Assembly: GCA_036397815.1 (NCBI GenBank)
Contig: DASWIE010000127.1
Location: forward strand, 1-14,044
Direction of reading: 5' to 3'
Length of the DNA: 14,044 nt
DNA from: DASQFY01 sp036397815
Lineage (GTDB): Bacteria; Chloroflexota; Limnocylindria; QHBO01
Shown here: one piece after another, positions 6,579 through 13,123 of the stretch
How positions within the stretch are numbered: the first letter of the stretch is position 1
How the letters are laid out: every line of letters begins with the position of its first letter
The notes under the pieces: generated by a model
Databases searched by the model: none
Told to the model about the DNA's origin: nothing
Seen by the model: the letters and a program-made list of their open reading frames with translations, nothing else
Position numbers and translations under genes: made by a program

Positions 6579-7631
6579 CTAGGCGCGCGCCTTGGCCTTC
6601 GTCCAGTCCTCGCCGCGGCGCGCGATCTCCAGGGCGGCGCGCGCCCGCGCGCGGTCGGCATCGGTCTGGGGCCAGACCGATCGGAACATGTACCACTGCC
6701 CCGGGTCGGCGGCGATGACGCTCCCCAGCTCGTCGGCAAGCTGCTGGGTTGCTCGATGCAGCTCGGCCGGTTCGTCGCTGGCCGCCCAGACCAGGGGCAG
6801 GCCGGCGGCGTAGAAGCGATCGTCCGCGGTGCGCAGTGCGGCGACCGGCAGCATCGGTGCTCCCGAGCGGGCCGAGAGCGTCGCGGGGCCTGCCGGGAAG
6901 GTCGTCGCCTCGCCCAGGAACTCGACCGGCACGTCGCCGCGCCGGTAGCCGCCGTCGCAGAAGAGGACAAGGTTCTCGCCCGCGCGCAGCGCCTTGATGA
7001 GGTTGCGCAGCCGGCGCCAGCCGACGAGGGTCAGGCCGTGGCGCGCCCGGACCTCGCTGAGGTGGTCGTACAGGCGGCCGTAGGTCGTGTCGTCGGCCAC
7101 GACGTGCAGCTGCTCACCGCGGAGGGCCAGCGGCGGGGCGATGAGGTCCATGCCGCCGACGTGCACCGTGCACAGCAGGACGCCTTTGCCGGGGGCCTTC
7201 GCCTCGTCGAGCAGGCCCATGTTCTCGATCTCGACTAGGCGGCCGATCACGTCGGGGCCGACCCCGGAGAGCCGCATGACGTCGACGAGGTACTTGGCGT
7301 AGTTGCGGAACGCACGCCGCGCCGCGCGATGGACGCGGCGGTGGTCAGCGGCCAGGCCCAACGGTCGAGCCAGGTTCTCGCGCACCAGCCGAGCCTTGTC
7401 GCCGCCGAGGTCGTAGGCCACATTGCCGACCGCGGCCGCCGCCGGCAGCACGACGCCGCGCGGTAGCGCGCTGATCACCCGCTCGGCGGCTCGGTAGGCC
7501 AGGTAGGTGAGCAGCTCGCGCTTGCGCTCGCCGGTCCCGGCCGCTGGCGGAGCGGCGCTCTCGCGCGCGACCGCGGGCGCGGGTGGGGCGCCTGGCGTTG
7601 CGAGCTCGCCGGCCGAGGTGGTGGGCGGCAC
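6579..7631 (-). CDS. LpxL/PatA-family lipid acyltransferase (first copy, HX4D type)
   Basis: The 350-residue acyltransferase is of the same family as its downstream neighbour but clearly diverged. Its catalytic motif is H157-V-G-G-M-D162. Supporting family features are a CDGGYRRGDVPVEFLG loop (about 224-239), the FPAGPATLSARSGAPMLPVA acceptor/CoA region just after it, and QWYMFRSVWP near the C terminus. An Ala/Pro-rich extension of about 35 residues precedes the first helix; the start is a GTG with little Shine-Dalgarno, four bases after the ino1 stop, so a later start is possible. In mycobacteria patA directly follows the phosphatidylinositol-phosphate synthase gene; here ino1 lies between them. 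The likely job is adding a fatty acyl chain to phosphatidylinositol mannoside, but this is by family and context only. Confidence 0.85.
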   Translation of the reverse strand: MPPTTSAGELATPGAPPAPAVARESAAPPAAGTGERKRELLTYLAYRAAERVISALPRGVVLPAAAAVGNVAYDLGGDKARLVRENLARPLGLAADHRRVHRAARRAFRNYAKYLVDVMRLSGVGPDVIGRLVEIENMGLLDEAKAPGKGVLLCTVHVGGMDLIAPPLALRGEQLHVVADDTTYGRLYDHLSEVRARHGLTLVGWRRLRNLIKALRAGENLVLFCDGGYRRGDVPVEFLGEATTFPAGPATLSARSGAPMLPVAALRTADDRFYAAGLPLVWAASDEPAELHRATQQLADELGSVIAADPGQWYMFRSVWPQTDADRARARAALEIARRGEDWTKAKARA

Positions 7632-7635
7632 GGCC

Positions 7636-8847
7636 TCAGCCGGCCCCCGCGGCCGCCTTCGCCTTGTCGGCCGCCAGCTTCTTCAGCGACTTGCGCGTCG
7701 GCGCCTCGGTCCCGACCAGCGTCTCATTGTCGTCCCCGCGGATGAAGGCCTCGACCCGCGTGTACGCGACGTCGTCGTGGATCTGGTGAGGCGGCGACTT
7801 CATGAAATAGGACGAGGGCGCGACCAGTGTCCCGGCCAGTCCGCGGTCGAGGCCCAGCTTGGCGCAGCGGATCGCATCGGTGATCACGCCGGCGCTGTTG
7901 GGCGAGTCCCAGACCTCGAGCTTGAGCTCCAGGTTGAGCGGCACGTCGCCGTAGGTGGTGCCCTCCATCCGGATGTGGCACCACTTGCGGTCCTGGAGCC
8001 ACGGCACGTAGTCGGAGGGGCCGACGTGCACGTTGTCGTCGCCGATCTCGTAGTCGATCATGCTGGTGACCGCGTTCGTCTTGCTGATCTTCTTCGACTC
8101 CAGCCGCTCCCGCTCGAGCATGTTCAGGAAGTCGGTGTTGCCGCCGAAGTTCAGCTGGTAGGTGCGGTCGATGCGCACGCCGCGGTCCATGAACAGGCGG
8201 GTCAGGACGCGATGGGTGATGGTGGCGCCAACCTGGCTCTTGATGTCGTCGCCGATCACCGGCAGGCCCGCCTCCGCGAAGCGACGCTGCCAATAGGGCT
8301 CACGACCGATGAAGACCGGGATCGCGTTCACGAACGCGACTCCCGCCTGCAGCGCCTGCTCGACGTACCACTTGGTCGCCGTCTCGCTGCCGACCGGCAG
8401 GTAGGAGACCATGACGTCGACCTTGCGCTCCTTGAGGATGCCCACCACGTCCGCCGTGGGCCCGGGCGCCTTGTGGATGACCTGGCTCAGGTACTTGCCC
8501 AGCCCGTCGTGGGTCATGCCGCGGTCGACCCTCACGCCCATGGGGGCCACGTCCTGGAACTTGAAGGTGTTGTTCTGCCCGGAGAAGATCGCCTCGGACA
8601 GGTCCTTGCCCACCTTCTCGCGGTCGACGTCGAAGGCCGCCACGAACTCGATGTCGCGGACGTGGTAGCCGCCCAGGTCGACGTGCATGAGCCCGGGGAC
8701 GAAGTCGCCGCGCTTCGCATTCTCGTAGTAGTAGCGGCCCTGCACCAGGCTGGATGCGCAGTTGCCGACGCCCACGATCGCCACCCGGACCTTGCCGTCG
8801 GAGGCGCGCTTGCCGTTCGTTGCGGTCTTGCCGTTGCCGTTAGCCAC
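7636..8847 (-). CDS. ino1: Inositol-3-phosphate synthase (myo-inositol-1-phosphate synthase)
   Basis: Cytosolic NAD-dependent enzyme that cyclises glucose-6-phosphate to inositol-3-phosphate, the head-group precursor for the lipid synthase encoded just upstream. The 403-residue protein closely matches actinobacterial Ino1 in remembered motifs: Rossmann loop VAIVGVGNCASSLVQG (22-37), PGLMHV, FVAAFDVD, LVSYLPVGSE-like VSYLPVGSE (148-155), GDDIKSQVGATITHR (199-213), MLERERLESKKISKT (243-257) and LEVWDSPNSAGVI (310-322). The lysines in the GDDIKSQ and ESKKISK blocks are the family's catalytic region. It has a Gly/Lys/Ala N-terminal tail and a Lys/Ala-rich C-terminal tail of about 30 residues beyond the usual end. 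The start is a GTG, one base after the stop of the preceding gene, with AAGGGAG about ten bases upstream. Confidence 0.96.
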   Translation of the reverse strand: MANGNGKTATNGKRASDGKVRVAIVGVGNCASSLVQGRYYYENAKRGDFVPGLMHVDLGGYHVRDIEFVAAFDVDREKVGKDLSEAIFSGQNNTFKFQDVAPMGVRVDRGMTHDGLGKYLSQVIHKAPGPTADVVGILKERKVDVMVSYLPVGSETATKWYVEQALQAGVAFVNAIPVFIGREPYWQRRFAEAGLPVIGDDIKSQVGATITHRVLTRLFMDRGVRIDRTYQLNFGGNTDFLNMLERERLESKKISKTNAVTSMIDYEIGDDNVHVGPSDYVPWLQDRKWCHIRMEGTTYGDVPLNLELKLEVWDSPNSAGVITDAIRCAKLGLDRGLAGTLVAPSSYFMKSPPHQIHDDVAYTRVEAFIRGDDNETLVGTEAPTRKSLKKLAADKAKAAAGAG

Positions 8848-8848
8848 G

Positions 8849-9541
8849 CTATGCGTTCTCCCTTGTCGTGTCGTCCGTGGCCGGGCCGGGCCCCGCCGTG
8901 CTGAGCCGATGAACGTGCCAGATGCGCTGGATTGTGGTCGCCACCGAGAGGGCGGCGATGACGCCTATGGCACCGATGAGACCGATCTCCAGGCCCATCC
9001 CCGCAAGCAGGATGCCGGCCACCAGGAGCACGAGCCGCTCCATTCGCGGAGCCAGCCCCACGGTCGCGGTGACCCCGATCCCCTCCGCCCTCGCGCGGGT
9101 GTAGCTGACCATGAACGAGGCCGCCATGGCGACCAGCGCCAGAAGCACCGGCCCGGTGGGGTCGGCGGCCGTGGCGAGATAGTAGGCGGCCACGCCGCCG
9201 TAGAGTGACGCCTCCGCCGCGCGATCGAGGGTCGAGTCGAGGAAGCTGCCGAAGGCGGTCGTTCCGCCGGTGGCTCGCGCCAGCGCGCCATCCACCGCGT
9301 CGAGCAGCGAGCCGGCGACCAGGACGGCCGCGCCGGCCAGCAGGCTGCCGGTCCCGACCAGGCCGGCGGCGACCACCACGATCGCGAAGCCGATGACCGT
9401 CACCGTGTTCGGAGTCAGGTGCAGGCGCACCGCGAGGCGCACGACCGGGGTCAGCAGGGCACGCCCGAGCTCCTTTGCCCGCGCCGAGAGGAGCGAGTCT
9501 CCGCGACGGAGATCGTGGGCGCTGGGATGGCTAGCCGACAT
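8849..9541 (-). CDS. pgsA: CDP-alcohol phosphatidyltransferase, probable phosphatidylinositol-phosphate synthase
   Basis: Integral membrane enzyme predicted to join inositol phosphate to CDP-diacylglycerol, giving phosphatidylinositol phosphate and CMP. The 230-residue protein has about six membrane helices and the full family motif D-x2-D-G-x2-A-R-x8-G-x3-D-x3-D: D81, D84, G85, A88, R89, G98, D102, D106. LTPNTVTVIG (42-51) and SYTRARAE (146-153) are closely similar to mycobacterial PgsA1, which uses inositol phosphate, and favour that role over phosphatidylglycerol-phosphate synthase. The next gene makes inositol phosphate, which supports the same substrate. The ATG at 9541 overlaps the end of the arsR-like gene by 11 bases and has CGGAGGT seven bases upstream. 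Confidence 0.9.
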   Translation of the reverse strand: MSASHPSAHDLRRGDSLLSARAKELGRALLTPVVRLAVRLHLTPNTVTVIGFAIVVVAAGLVGTGSLLAGAAVLVAGSLLDAVDGALARATGGTTAFGSFLDSTLDRAAEASLYGGVAAYYLATAADPTGPVLLALVAMAASFMVSYTRARAEGIGVTATVGLAPRMERLVLLVAGILLAGMGLEIGLIGAIGVIAALSVATTIQRIWHVHRLSTAGPGPATDDTTRENA

Positions 9542-9893
9542 CGGCCACCTCCGATTGACCCGACGTCGCCGCGCGGTCGATGCTCACCGCGCCGCCGATG
9601 AGGCGGGCCTCAGACTCGTGGAGCTCCTCGAAGGCCGCCGTCCGCAGCTGGCAGATCACCTCGCGACCATGGCGGGCGGTGTCGATCAAGCCGGCCAGTC
9701 GCAGGATGCGCAGGTGCCAACTGATCAGGGGCTGGGAGAGCCCGACGTTGGCCGAGAGCTGGTTGACGGGCATCGGCCCGAGCTCTGCCAGGAGCGCGAT
9801 CACGCGCAGGCGCGTCTCGTCGCCGAGTGCCCGGTAGAGGACGCGCAGGCGGCGCAGGTCACGCTCGCCACTGGTCTCGTGAGGGAGTGTCAT
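9531..9893 (-). CDS. ArsR-family winged-helix transcriptional regulator
   Basis: Small DNA-binding repressor of the ArsR/SmtB type, 120 residues from the ATG at 9893. LYRALGDETRLRVIALL, the helix-turn-helix with VNQLSANVGLSQPLISWHL, and the wing LIDTARHGREVICQL are characteristic. It lacks the ELCVCDL-type metal site and has a single cysteine (in VICQL), so it is probably not an arsenic or metal sensor; its ligand is unknown. An in-frame TTG at 9914 would add seven residues. It is the first gene of the inositol-lipid operon and overlaps pgsA by 11 bases. A palindrome over the promoter just upstream suggests that it represses its own operon. Confidence 0.9.
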   Translation of the reverse strand: MTLPHETSGERDLRRLRVLYRALGDETRLRVIALLAELGPMPVNQLSANVGLSQPLISWHLRILRLAGLIDTARHGREVICQLRTAAFEELHESEARLIGGAVSIDRAATSGQSEVADVG

Positions 9894-9926
9894 CTCGTAG
9901 GGCTTCTTTATCAAATGCGGATTGAT

Positions 9927-9942
9927 ATAAGCGGGCGCTTAT
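9927..9942. promoter_or_regulatory. Probable ArsR-type operator palindrome
   Basis: ATAAGCG-GG-CGCTTAT is a perfect 7-2-7 inverted repeat. TGAT flanks it as a direct repeat at 9923-9926 and 9942-9945. It sits in the only A/T-rich island of the divergent region, 34 bases upstream of the arsR-family ATG. It overlaps the -10 box and the expected transcription start of the minus-strand promoter, which is the usual place for an ArsR-family repressor to bind. Confidence 0.7.
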
Positions 9943-9970
9943 GATATGGGGACACGCGGGATGGCGTCAA
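9941..9970 (-). promoter_or_regulatory. Sigma-70-type promoter of the inositol-lipid operon
   Basis: Read on the minus strand, TTGACG (9970-9965) matches the -35 consensus at five of six bases and TATCAT (9946-9941) matches the -10 consensus at five of six. The spacer is 18 bases. Transcription should start near 9934, giving a leader of about 40 bases to the ATG at 9893. The -10 box and start fall within the palindrome at 9927-9942. Confidence 0.65.
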
Positions 9971-10010
9971 GGGGGTGCTAGACTGGCCGCCCTCCGGCAC
10001 CGCTGCGACC

Positions 10011-10017
10011 GAGGAGG
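10011..10017 (+). promoter_or_regulatory. Strong Shine-Dalgarno pointing to a CTG codon
   Basis: GAGGAGG lies six bases before CTG at 10024-10026, which is in frame with the ABC-like gene below and would add 17 residues. The ATG at 10075 has no comparable site. A GTG inside the Shine-Dalgarno (10017) is in a different frame. A weak extended -10 (TGC-TAGACT, 9976-9984) lies upstream and could be the promoter. Confidence 0.5.
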
Positions 10018-10074
10018 TGCGCCCTGACGAGCTCCACGCCCGACGCGCTGTGGGCCTCCCGCTCGGTCCGGCTG

Positions 10075-10824
10075 ATGCGCCCGGCTGCGGTCGAGGTGCA
10101 CGGCCTGCGCCGTTCGGAGGGCCGTCGCAGGCTGCTCGACGGGCTCGAGCTGCGGGTCTCTGTCGGCGCGCGGCTGCTGCTCGTCTCGCGGCCGGAGGAG
10201 AGCGTCTCCATCCTGCTGCGCGTGCTGGCCGGCCTGGTGCGGCCGTCGGCGGGCACCGTGCTGCTGGCCGGGCTGTCCCGGGCCGATGACTCGGCCGCGG
10301 GCTGGGCGCGCCGCGTGACCTACCTGGCCCCGGGGGCGGGCATCTACTCCTGGCTGTCACCCAACGAGGCGCTCGACCTGGCTGGGCGGCTGGCGGGCTA
10401 CGATCGCGCCGAGCGGCGCCGCCGGATCGAGGCCGCGACCGAGCACTTTCGGTTGGGGAGCGGGGTGGATCGGCCGATCTCGCGCGGTGGCGCGGCGCTG
10501 GGCCAGAAGACCTCGCTGGCCGCCGCGATGCTGACCGAGCCGGAGGTGCTCCTCCTCGACGAGCCTCTGCGCTCGGTTGAGCCCCTGGAGCGCGCCCGGC
10601 TGCTTCGCCTGCTGGGGGCGCGCACGACCATCCTCCTTGCCAGCCGCCTTCCGGCGAGTGATGCGGGTCTCATGAACCAGGTCGCGCTGCTGCGCGACGG
10701 GCGGCTGGCGCTGCACGCACCCGTCGCGGATCTGGAGCGGGCAGGCTTGCCACCCTCCATGCGGGGGATCGAGGCCCTTGCCGACCTCCGCGCCGCCGGC
10801 CTGCCCGCCGCCGCGCCGGGGTGA
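10075..10824 (+). CDS. Degenerate ABC transporter ATPase-like protein
   Basis: The 249-residue protein aligns along its length with exporter ABC ATPases but has lost key nucleotide-binding residues. Where Walker A should be (GPNGAGKST-like) it reads SRPEESVSI at 38-46, with V44 in place of the lysine. The Q-loop glutamine is not evident (YLAPGAG, 83-89). The signature region is altered (SRGGAALGQK, 136-145), and the switch histidine appears to be R191 in LLASRL. Walker B is intact (VLLLDEP, 158-164). The open frame, strong codon bias and GTGA coupling to the membrane protein gene argue that it is expressed, not decaying. The ATG at 10075 gives a normal ABC N terminus, but a Shine-Dalgarno favours CTG at 10024. 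It may be a non-hydrolysing partner or regulatory subunit; this is inference. Confidence 0.78.
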   Translation: MRPAAVEVHGLRRSEGRRRLLDGLELRVSVGARLLLVSRPEESVSILLRVLAGLVRPSAGTVLLAGLSRADDSAAGWARRVTYLAPGAGIYSWLSPNEALDLAGRLAGYDRAERRRRIEAATEHFRLGSGVDRPISRGGAALGQKTSLAAAMLTEPEVLLLDEPLRSVEPLERARLLRLLGARTTILLASRLPASDAGLMNQVALLRDGRLALHAPVADLERAGLPPSMRGIEALADLRAAGLPAAAPG

Positions 10825-11543
10825 GGCGCTTCGCGACGCTCGTCGGGCTGGCCCTGCGCGAGCTCTGGCTGAGCTACCGGCTGATGACCATCCTCGCGGC
10901 GCTCGTCGCCGCCGCGCTGCCGGTGGCGCTCCTGCCGCAGCTGCCCGCGTTGACGCTTGCGGGCGCGCCGCTCGAGCGGCCGGCCTGCTTCGCGGCCGGC
11001 CTGGCGGGAGCGCTGGCCCTGGTGGCCGGCATCGCGGCCGGCACGCTTTCGGGGGAGCGCGGTCGCGGCACCCTGGCGTGGCTCGCCGTCCGCGCCGTGC
11101 CGCGAACGACAGTGCTGCTCGCCTGGTTCGGGGCCTTCGCGCTGGTGTTGGCGCTCGGTCTGGCCGCCTCGGTCGCGCTGGCGGCCTCGTCGCTCGACGA
11201 CGCGCAGGTCGCCAGCCGACCGACCGCCCTCATCGCGGTCAGCGGGGCGGTCGGCGCCGCCGGGCTGGCGGCGACGGCCTCCGGCCTCCTGGTTGGCACC
11301 CTGCTGCGGCCCATCGCCGCGGTGCTGGTCACGCTCGTCCTGGTCGGCGGGACCCTGCTGGTCGCGGCCCTGGGCCCACCCGGCTGGTCGCCGCTGCCCG
11401 CGGCCGGCCTCGCGGTGCTGGCCGGCTTCGGAGATGCGGCACGTCCGATCGCCGACGCCGCGCGAGCATCCGGGACCGCCCTCGCCGTTGCCGCGGGGCT
11501 GCTGCTGTTGGCCTCGGCCCGGCTCGAGCGCATCGACCTGTGA
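10821..11543 (+). CDS. ABC-2-like membrane protein
   Basis: The 240-residue, very Ala/Leu-rich protein has about six hydrophobic segments (near 22-40, 56-76, 97-121, 135-158, 165-185, 219-233). SGERGRGTLAWLAVRAVPR (77-95) between segments two and three matches the ER.RGTLE..L..PV.R pattern of ABC-2 permeases. That makes it the membrane partner of the degenerate ATPase encoded before it. It starts with GTG overlapping the ATPase stop (GTGA) and ends in another GTGA shared with the MFS gene, so the three are probably translated together. Substrate unknown. It lacks the SPATYVLDGVR-type C-terminal signature of the permease at 878-1678, so the two systems are not close paralogues. Confidence 0.75.
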   Translation: MRRFATLVGLALRELWLSYRLMTILAALVAAALPVALLPQLPALTLAGAPLERPACFAAGLAGALALVAGIAAGTLSGERGRGTLAWLAVRAVPRTTVLLAWFGAFALVLALGLAASVALAASSLDDAQVASRPTALIAVSGAVGAAGLAATASGLLVGTLLRPIAAVLVTLVLVGGTLLVAALGPPGWSPLPAAGLAVLAGFGDAARPIADAARASGTALAVAAGLLLLASARLERIDL

Positions 11544-13123
11544 ACGACGCGGAGTACCCCGCCGTCAACCTGCACCCGGCGGCGGCCTGGGCCGTCCTGC
11601 TCGTCGCCTCGCTCGGCGTCTTTCTTGGCGGCGCCGAGCTGATGGTGGTGGCGATCGCGTTGCCTGCCATCGTGGCCGACTTCGGCGGATGGGCCGACCT
11701 GTCGCGGGCGTCGTGGATCGTGAACGCCTATCTGCTCGCTTACCTGGTCGCCATGCCCCTCGCCGGGCGCGCCGCCGACCTGTGGGGCGCGCGGCGGCTC
11801 TACGTGGTGGCCCTCCTGCTCTTCGCCGCAGGCAGCCTGGGCGCCGGGCTGGCGCGGTTCGCGGGTCCCGAGGCAGGGCTCGACTGGCTCATCGTGGCGC
11901 GCGTGGTGCAGGGCCTCGGCGGCGGCGCCCTGGTTCCGCTCTCGATGGCGCTGGCCAGCCATCTCTTCGTCGGCCGGGCTCGCGCCGTCGCGCTGGGCCT
12001 GGAGGGAGCGGCGACCTTCGTCGGCATGGCCGTCGGCCCAGCCTACGGGGCCTGGGTGCTGCTCCACTTCACTCTGCCGCTGCCGGGCATCGACCTGGCC
12101 ACCTGGCAATGGATTTTCTTCCTCAACGCGCCGGCCGCGATCGTCACCCTGCTGCTGATCTACGTCGTGGCGGGCGGGATCGAGACGCCGCGCGGCGCGG
12201 GCCGGATCGATCTGGGCGGCGCGCTGCTGGTGAGCGTGGGGCTGCTCGCCGGGGTCGGGACGCTGACGCTCGCCGGCCAGCGGGGCTGGGGCGACCCGTT
12301 CCTGCTCGGAGCCGCCGCCGTGGCACTCGTCGCCATCGGCCTCTTCGTCGCGCTCGAGCTGCGGCTCCGGGCTCCGCTGATCGATCCGCGCCTCTTCCGC
12401 GACCGCCGCTTCTCCGCCGCCAACGCGGTGAGCCTGCTTACCGGCTACACGCTGGTGACCGCGATCATCGGTGGCCCGGTGTTCGTCAACCGCGTCCTGA
12501 ACGGCGGCGCCGAACCGTCCGCCACGGCGCTGACCGGCCTCACCCTGGCCATCGCCGGTGGGGCGGTGGCCGGCGGCATCGTCTCGGCCTGGGCCGGCGA
12601 GCGGCTGACGACGGTGTGCGGCGTGCTGCTGACCATCGCGGCGCTCTGGCTGTCGCTGGCTTGGGGGACCGAGACCGACCTCGAAACGCTCACTCGCGAC
12701 CTGGCGATCTTCGGCGCCGGCTTCGGCCTGACCGTCTCACCGCGGGCGACCGCCGCGGTGGAGGCTGCCGGTCGATCGGCCTATGGGGTGGCGAGTGCCA
12801 TGCTGCAGATCACGCGCACGCTCGGCATGAGCGTGGGCCTGGCGCTGCTGACCAGCATCGGCCAGAACCGGATCGACGAGCTGACATCGCTCATCAACGA
12901 TCCGGCACGGCGTGACGCGCTGGTCGTGGCGCTGGGTCGCCCCGAGTTCGTGGGCGTCGACCCGCGGGCCAGCCTGGTGCTGGTCGGCCTGCTGGAGGGG
13001 TGGTCCCGGGGGCAGGCGGCCGAGGTGCTGCGCCTGGTGCTCGCCATCGCGCTGGGGGTGGCGGTGGTGACCCTCGCACCCGCCCTGCTGGTCGGTGGGC
13101 GGAGGCCGGCGCCGGTCGTCTAG
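11540..13123 (+). CDS. MFS exporter, DHA2 (EmrB/QacA-like) family
   Basis: The 527-residue polytopic protein has a length and hydrophobic pattern fitting the 14-helix DHA2 drug:proton antiporters. Visible family motifs are WIVNAYLLAYLV (59-70), motif A GRAADLWGARR (76-86), motif B RVVQGLGGGALVPL (121-134) and motif C-like VGMAVGPAYGAWV (161-173). DHA2 proteins use the proton gradient to export drugs, dyes or lipids; the substrate here is unknown. Translation starts at a GTG that overlaps the preceding stop by GTGA; the open frame continues upstream to 10778 but that part is a shadow of the neighbours. It closes the three-gene + strand operon and its TAG is interleaved with the stop of the convergent sortase-like gene. 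Confidence 0.92.
   Translation: MNDAEYPAVNLHPAAAWAVLLVASLGVFLGGAELMVVAIALPAIVADFGGWADLSRASWIVNAYLLAYLVAMPLAGRAADLWGARRLYVVALLLFAAGSLGAGLARFAGPEAGLDWLIVARVVQGLGGGALVPLSMALASHLFVGRARAVALGLEGAATFVGMAVGPAYGAWVLLHFTLPLPGIDLATWQWIFFLNAPAAIVTLLLIYVVAGGIETPRGAGRIDLGGALLVSVGLLAGVGTLTLAGQRGWGDPFLLGAAAVALVAIGLFVALELRLRAPLIDPRLFRDRRFSAANAVSLLTGYTLVTAIIGGPVFVNRVLNGGAEPSATALTGLTLAIAGGAVAGGIVSAWAGERLTTVCGVLLTIAALWLSLAWGTETDLETLTRDLAIFGAGFGLTVSPRATAAVEAAGRSAYGVASAMLQITRTLGMSVGLALLTSIGQNRIDELTSLINDPARRDALVVALGRPEFVGVDPRASLVLVGLLEGWSRGQAAEVLRLVLAIALGVAVVTLAPALLVGGRRPAPVV

Noticed and set aside
5952..7238. A 428-codon plus-strand open frame over the acyltransferase genes
   Set aside because: It is antisense to two well-supported acyltransferases and its translation shows no recognisable domain.
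9922..9945. TTGATA...TATGAT as a plus-strand promoter for the transporter operon
   Set aside because: The spacing is only 12 bases, too short for a sigma-70 promoter; the weak extended -10 at 9976-9984 is a better but uncertain guess.
9975..10289. An alternative plus-strand frame with a GTG at 10017 inside the Shine-Dalgarno-like run
   Set aside because: It would put the start codon inside the ribosome-binding site, and its product is low-complexity and overlaps the ABC-like gene in another frame.
10778..11539. Upstream in-frame extension of the MFS gene
   Set aside because: The translation there is an Arg/Gly-rich shadow of the ABC-2-like gene; the GTG at 11540, overlapping the preceding stop, gives a normal MFS N terminus.
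10075..11543. The ABC-like gene pair as CcmA/CcmB haem exporter
   Set aside because: No CcmC, CcmE or other cytochrome maturation genes are nearby, the ATPase motifs are degraded, and the membrane protein shows only general ABC-2 features.
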